From positions 1-55,060 of the forward strand of contig DNJC01000029.1 in the NCBI GenBank assembly GCA_003490025.1: a DNA stretch of 55,060 bases, in the 5' to 3' direction. The stretch comes from Geobacter sp. Lineage in GTDB: Bacteria; Desulfobacterota; Desulfuromonadia; Geobacterales; Geobacteraceae. A model generated the notes under the pieces. The model ran no database searches, was not told the DNA's origin, and worked only from the letters and a program-made list of their open reading frames with translations. Below, piece after piece: positions 52,698-55,060 of this stretch. The first letter of the stretch is position 1. Each line of letters starts with the position of its first letter. The position numbers and the translations under genes are program-made.

Positions 52698-54011
52698 TTA
52701 TCCTTTGGCGCCGAACACGAAATAGGAGAGTGACAACAGTGCCAGTACCCACATCCCGTTCTTCATCTCGCCCAGGCGCCCGGTGGATGCCTTCATCAAG
52801 GGATAGGCGATGAAGCCGGCGGTCATGCCGACTCCAATGTTGTAGGTGAAGATCATCAGCACCACGGTGAGGAAGGCGGGAATCAGTTCGGTCAGGTCGT
52901 CGAAATCGATCTTCGAGAGCGGCGCGATCATGAAGGAGCCGATCACGATCAGGGCGATGCCGTAGGCGTGCGGCGGGACGATGGTGAAAAGCGGCGCCAG
53001 GAAGAGCGCCAGTAGGAAGAACAGGGCGGTCACCAGGGCGCTGAACCCGGTGCGCCCCCCTTCCTCGATGCCGGCGGCCGACTCGATGTAGGCGCCGGTG
53101 GTGGTCGTGCCGAGGAGGGGCGCAACGACGGTGGCGAGGGCGTCGGCCAGCATCGGCTTCTCTATCTCCGGGAGGTTTCCGTGCTCGTCCAGCAGGTCGG
53201 CGCGCATGGAGAGCCCCAAGAGCGTCCCCACCGTGTCGAGAAAGGCCATGATGAATATGGTCAGGATGATCGGGAAGAAGGAGGGCTGCAGCGCCCCCTT
53301 GAAGTCCAGCTTGAAAAGGATCGGCGAGATGTCCGGGGGGAGGCTGAAGAAGGCCTCGGGGAGCGGGGTCACCTTGAGCGCGATGGAGGCCGCGGTGGTG
53401 ACCACGATGCCGATCATCATGGCGCCCAGCACCCTGCGGGACATGAGGACCACGGTGAACAGTAACCCGCCGACGGCCAGCAGCACCGAGGGGTGCGAAA
53501 GGTTGCCTAGCTTCACCGGGGCGCCAGCCACGCCGAGGACCACGATGCCGGTCTCGTTGAGCCCTATGAAGGTGAGGAACAGCCCGATGCCGGTTGCGAA
53601 GGCGCACTTGAGCGACAGGGGGATCGACTCGGCGAGCCAGCTCCTGACCTTGAACAGGGTGAGCAGCGTGAAGGCGATGCCTGCGAAGAAGACGGCGGCG
53701 AGCGCGGTCTGCCAGGAGTAACCCATGACCTTTACCACCACGAAGGCGATGAAGGCGTTCTCGCTCATGTAGGGCGCTATGGCGAAGGGGCGGTTGGCGA
53801 AGAAGGCCATCAGGACGGTGCCGAAGACGGCGGCCAGGATGGTCGCGGTGACGGAGGGGCCGCGGGGGATGCCGGCGTTCTCGAGGATCGCCGGGTTCAC
53901 GATGATGATGTACGCCATGGTGAGGAAGGTGGTGAGGCCGGCCACGATCTCGCGACGGTAGTTGGTGCCGTAGCGGTGGAACTGGAAGTATGCTGCAATG
54001 CGGGACTTCAT
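52698..54011 (-). CDS. NCS2-family purine permease (AzgA-like)
   Basis: 437 residues with about 12-14 hydrophobic helices. It opens FHRYGTNYRREIVAGLTTFLTMAYIIIVNPAIL, the signature of the AzgA adenine/guanine/hypoxanthine branch. AIAPYMSENAFIAFVVV follows, and FMAFLDTVGTLLGLSMRADL carries the conserved substrate-site residues. It overlaps the stop of the phosphoribosyltransferase gene by 4 bases, so import and phosphoribosylation of purine bases are coupled. Confidence 0.92.
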   Translation of the reverse strand: MKSRIAAYFQFHRYGTNYRREIVAGLTTFLTMAYIIIVNPAILENAGIPRGPSVTATILAAVFGTVLMAFFANRPFAIAPYMSENAFIAFVVVKVMGYSWQTALAAVFFAGIAFTLLTLFKVRSWLAESIPLSLKCAFATGIGLFLTFIGLNETGIVVLGVAGAPVKLGNLSHPSVLLAVGGLLFTVVLMSRRVLGAMMIGIVVTTAASIALKVTPLPEAFFSLPPDISPILFKLDFKGALQPSFFPIILTIFIMAFLDTVGTLLGLSMRADLLDEHGNLPEIEKPMLADALATVVAPLLGTTTTGAYIESAAGIEEGGRTGFSALVTALFFLLALFLAPLFTIVPPHAYGIALIVIGSFMIAPLSKIDFDDLTELIPAFLTVVLMIFTYNIGVGMTAGFIAYPLMKASTGRLGEMKNGMWVLALLSLSYFVFGAKG

Positions 54012-54559
54012 CTATGCTCCTTCATTGCGTAGAGCGCCGGGAGGTTGCGCCAGTAGCCGCCGATGTCCATGCCGCAGCCGAAGAGGAAGCGGTCCTCCAC
54101 CTCGAGTCCGACGAAATCGGCCTTGGCGCCGGGCGCCTTGCGGTCGTGGATCTTGTCGACCAGGACTGCCGAGTAAACCGCCGCGGCACCTTCGTCCAGG
54201 CAGTAGCGGGTGATCTCGGCCAGCGTCACCCCCTCGTCGAGGATGTCGTCCACCAGGAGCACCGTCCTCCCCTTGAGCGAGCGTTCCGGCTTCACCTTCC
54301 AGAGGAGTTCCCCCCCCGACAGTTCCGCGCCGTAGCGCGTGGCGTGGAGATAGTCGAGTTCCAGTGCGAACGGGAGCTTGTCCACCAGCTTGCCGGTGAC
54401 GAAGAGCCCGCCGTTCATGATGCAAAACGCCACCGGATCCGTCCCCGACAGGCGCTCGGTGATCTGGCGCGCAATGCGGGACAGCGCCGCGTCGACCTCC
54501 TCCGCCGACCTGAGACAATCCGCCTTGCGCCGGATCTCCTCCATGTCTTTCAGTACCAT
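54008..54559 (-). CDS. Hypoxanthine(-guanine) phosphoribosyltransferase
   Basis: 183 residues. The PRPP loop is GRTVLLVDDILDEGVTLAEI. The N-terminal flexible loop FCIMNGGLFVTGKL and the base-binding end DFVGLEVEDRFLFGCGMD also match the purine salvage family. It converts hypoxanthine or guanine with PRPP to the nucleotide in the cytoplasm. AAGGAGCGG precedes the ATG. First gene of a two-gene operon with the permease. Confidence 0.92.
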   Translation of the reverse strand: MVLKDMEEIRRKADCLRSAEEVDAALSRIARQITERLSGTDPVAFCIMNGGLFVTGKLVDKLPFALELDYLHATRYGAELSGGELLWKVKPERSLKGRTVLLVDDILDEGVTLAEITRYCLDEGAAAVYSAVLVDKIHDRKAPGAKADFVGLEVEDRFLFGCGMDIGGYWRNLPALYAMKEHR

Positions 54560-54595
54560 TACCGCTCCTTGAAAACATTTGTTTCAAACCGCGGA

Positions 54596-54624
54596 ACGAT
54601 AGCAAACTTTGTTCGTGAAATCAA
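54596..54624 (-). promoter_or_regulatory. Predicted promoter of the purine-salvage operon
   Basis: Minus-strand TTGATT and TATCGT with a 17-base spacer, ~37 bases before the start codon. AT-rich sequence lies upstream. Confidence 0.4.
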
Positions 54625-54649
54625 TTAATTGTACTTTAATTAGCGGGCG

Positions 54650-54981
54650 GTGCCTTGGTTGGGGAGGACGTGCGCGGCGGGGGGATGTCGTCTCACTACG
54701 GCGGGAAACCTCAACGACCGGCACCCTTGGAGCGGCAACGCGAAGATCGGGACCCGCGAGGAGTCGATCCTCCCTTTTTCCTCCGCAATAGCCGTGGGGA
54801 TCTACAACGCCGCCCCCGCCCGGGATTTCGAGGAAGGAAGCCTCTCCTTCGTCAGATCGGGGCAGAACATCGCCTACGCGCTGATCGGAAAAGACCATCC
54901 CCTTTGTGAGGCCCGTTAACGGGGGGGGGCTCGGGGGGCTACTACGGGAGCCGAAAGGTGCTGGTGACCAGCCTCCTGTAA
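54650..54981 (+). pseudogene. Degraded gene fragment
   Basis: One frame reads REESILPFSSAIAVGIYNAA and SLSFVRSGQNIAYALIGKDH and stops at TAA 54917. A second frame, entered near a run of nine Gs (54921-54929), continues GGGSGGYYGSRKVLVTSLL to a stop at 54981. The two together look like one C-terminal region disrupted by a frameshift. No start and no family recognised. Confidence 0.5.
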
Positions 54982-54995
54982 AGGGGCTGGTCACC
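54963..54995. repeat. Perfect inverted repeat at the end of the degraded gene
   Basis: GGTGACCAGCC and GGCTGGTCACC, 11 bp each, flank an 11-base loop. No T-run follows, so it is not a standard terminator. Confidence 0.6.
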
Positions 54996-55039
54996 TATAG
55001 ATTAGGTTTGTGCTGGTTGCTTTAGGGCAGAGCTTCACC

Positions 55040-55053
55040 TAGCAGGTCGTTGA
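55040..55053 (+). repeat. Short dispersed repeat, second copy
   Basis: TAGCAGGTCGTTGA occurs here and at 51978-51991, both in intergenic DNA and both following GC-rich repeats or decayed sequence. Confidence 0.5.
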
Positions 55054-55060
55054 AAATAAG

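Overview
The window looks like part of a chromosome from a Geobacter-type anaerobe (Desulfuromonadota, formerly Deltaproteobacteria). This is inferred from a c-type multiheme cytochrome, the many PAS/GAF histidine kinases with an H-box of the form HQWRQPLN, a GEMM-I cyclic-dinucleotide riboswitch, a bacteriohemerythrin, and GC-rich intergenic palindromes. No rRNA, tRNA, CRISPR array or intact insertion sequence was seen. About 45 protein genes are supported.

Left part (1-13 kb): the 3' part of a secreted multiheme cytochrome c; a receiver-domain protein whose 3' end runs into an inverted-repeat element; a HigBA-type toxin-antitoxin pair; a cupin; a four-PAS histidine kinase; an MFS transporter preceded by 20/21-bp phased palindromic repeats; a membrane hybrid kinase; a small PH-like membrane protein; and an outer-membrane porin.

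Middle (13-23 kb): an AT-richer island of four small unknown genes (one with an ISL3-type zinc-finger) and a CsgD-like LuxR regulator, followed by a shrunken second copy of the PH-like/porin locus. Then come two convergent histidine kinases, one with an 11-residue-repeat helical linker. A complete promoter-riboswitch-terminator unit follows, whose downstream ORFs look degenerate, and then a hemerythrin.

Central metabolism (23-33.5 kb): a glycosyltransferase/glycogen-debranching pair, an isochorismatase-family hydrolase, an amidohydrolase, a cysteine-rich radical SAM protein followed by a 21-codon ORF, YjdM, a TauE/SafE exporter and a TPR protein.

Right part (33.5-55 kb): a histidine kinase broken by a frameshift; a small protein overlapping a patatin lipoprotein; a membrane TPR protein; secreted proteases (an MXAN_6640-like protein with Fn3 and dockerin, and a DUF922 protein); a Gly/Thr repeat protein; a ModA-like binding protein; a large membrane-inserted patatin with a frameshifted SH3 N-terminus; a ChaN-like protein preceded in frame by a kinase remnant; a DUF4105/DUF3015 envelope pair; and a purine-salvage operon (HPRT plus NCS2 permease).

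Recurrent themes are orphan signalling proteins, envelope or secreted hydrolases, and gene decay: one partial duplication, several frameshifts and kinase fragments. The most interesting leads are the phased operator array, the riboswitch without a clear gene, the radical SAM/short-peptide pair, the duplicated-then-deleted locus and the AT-rich small-gene island.
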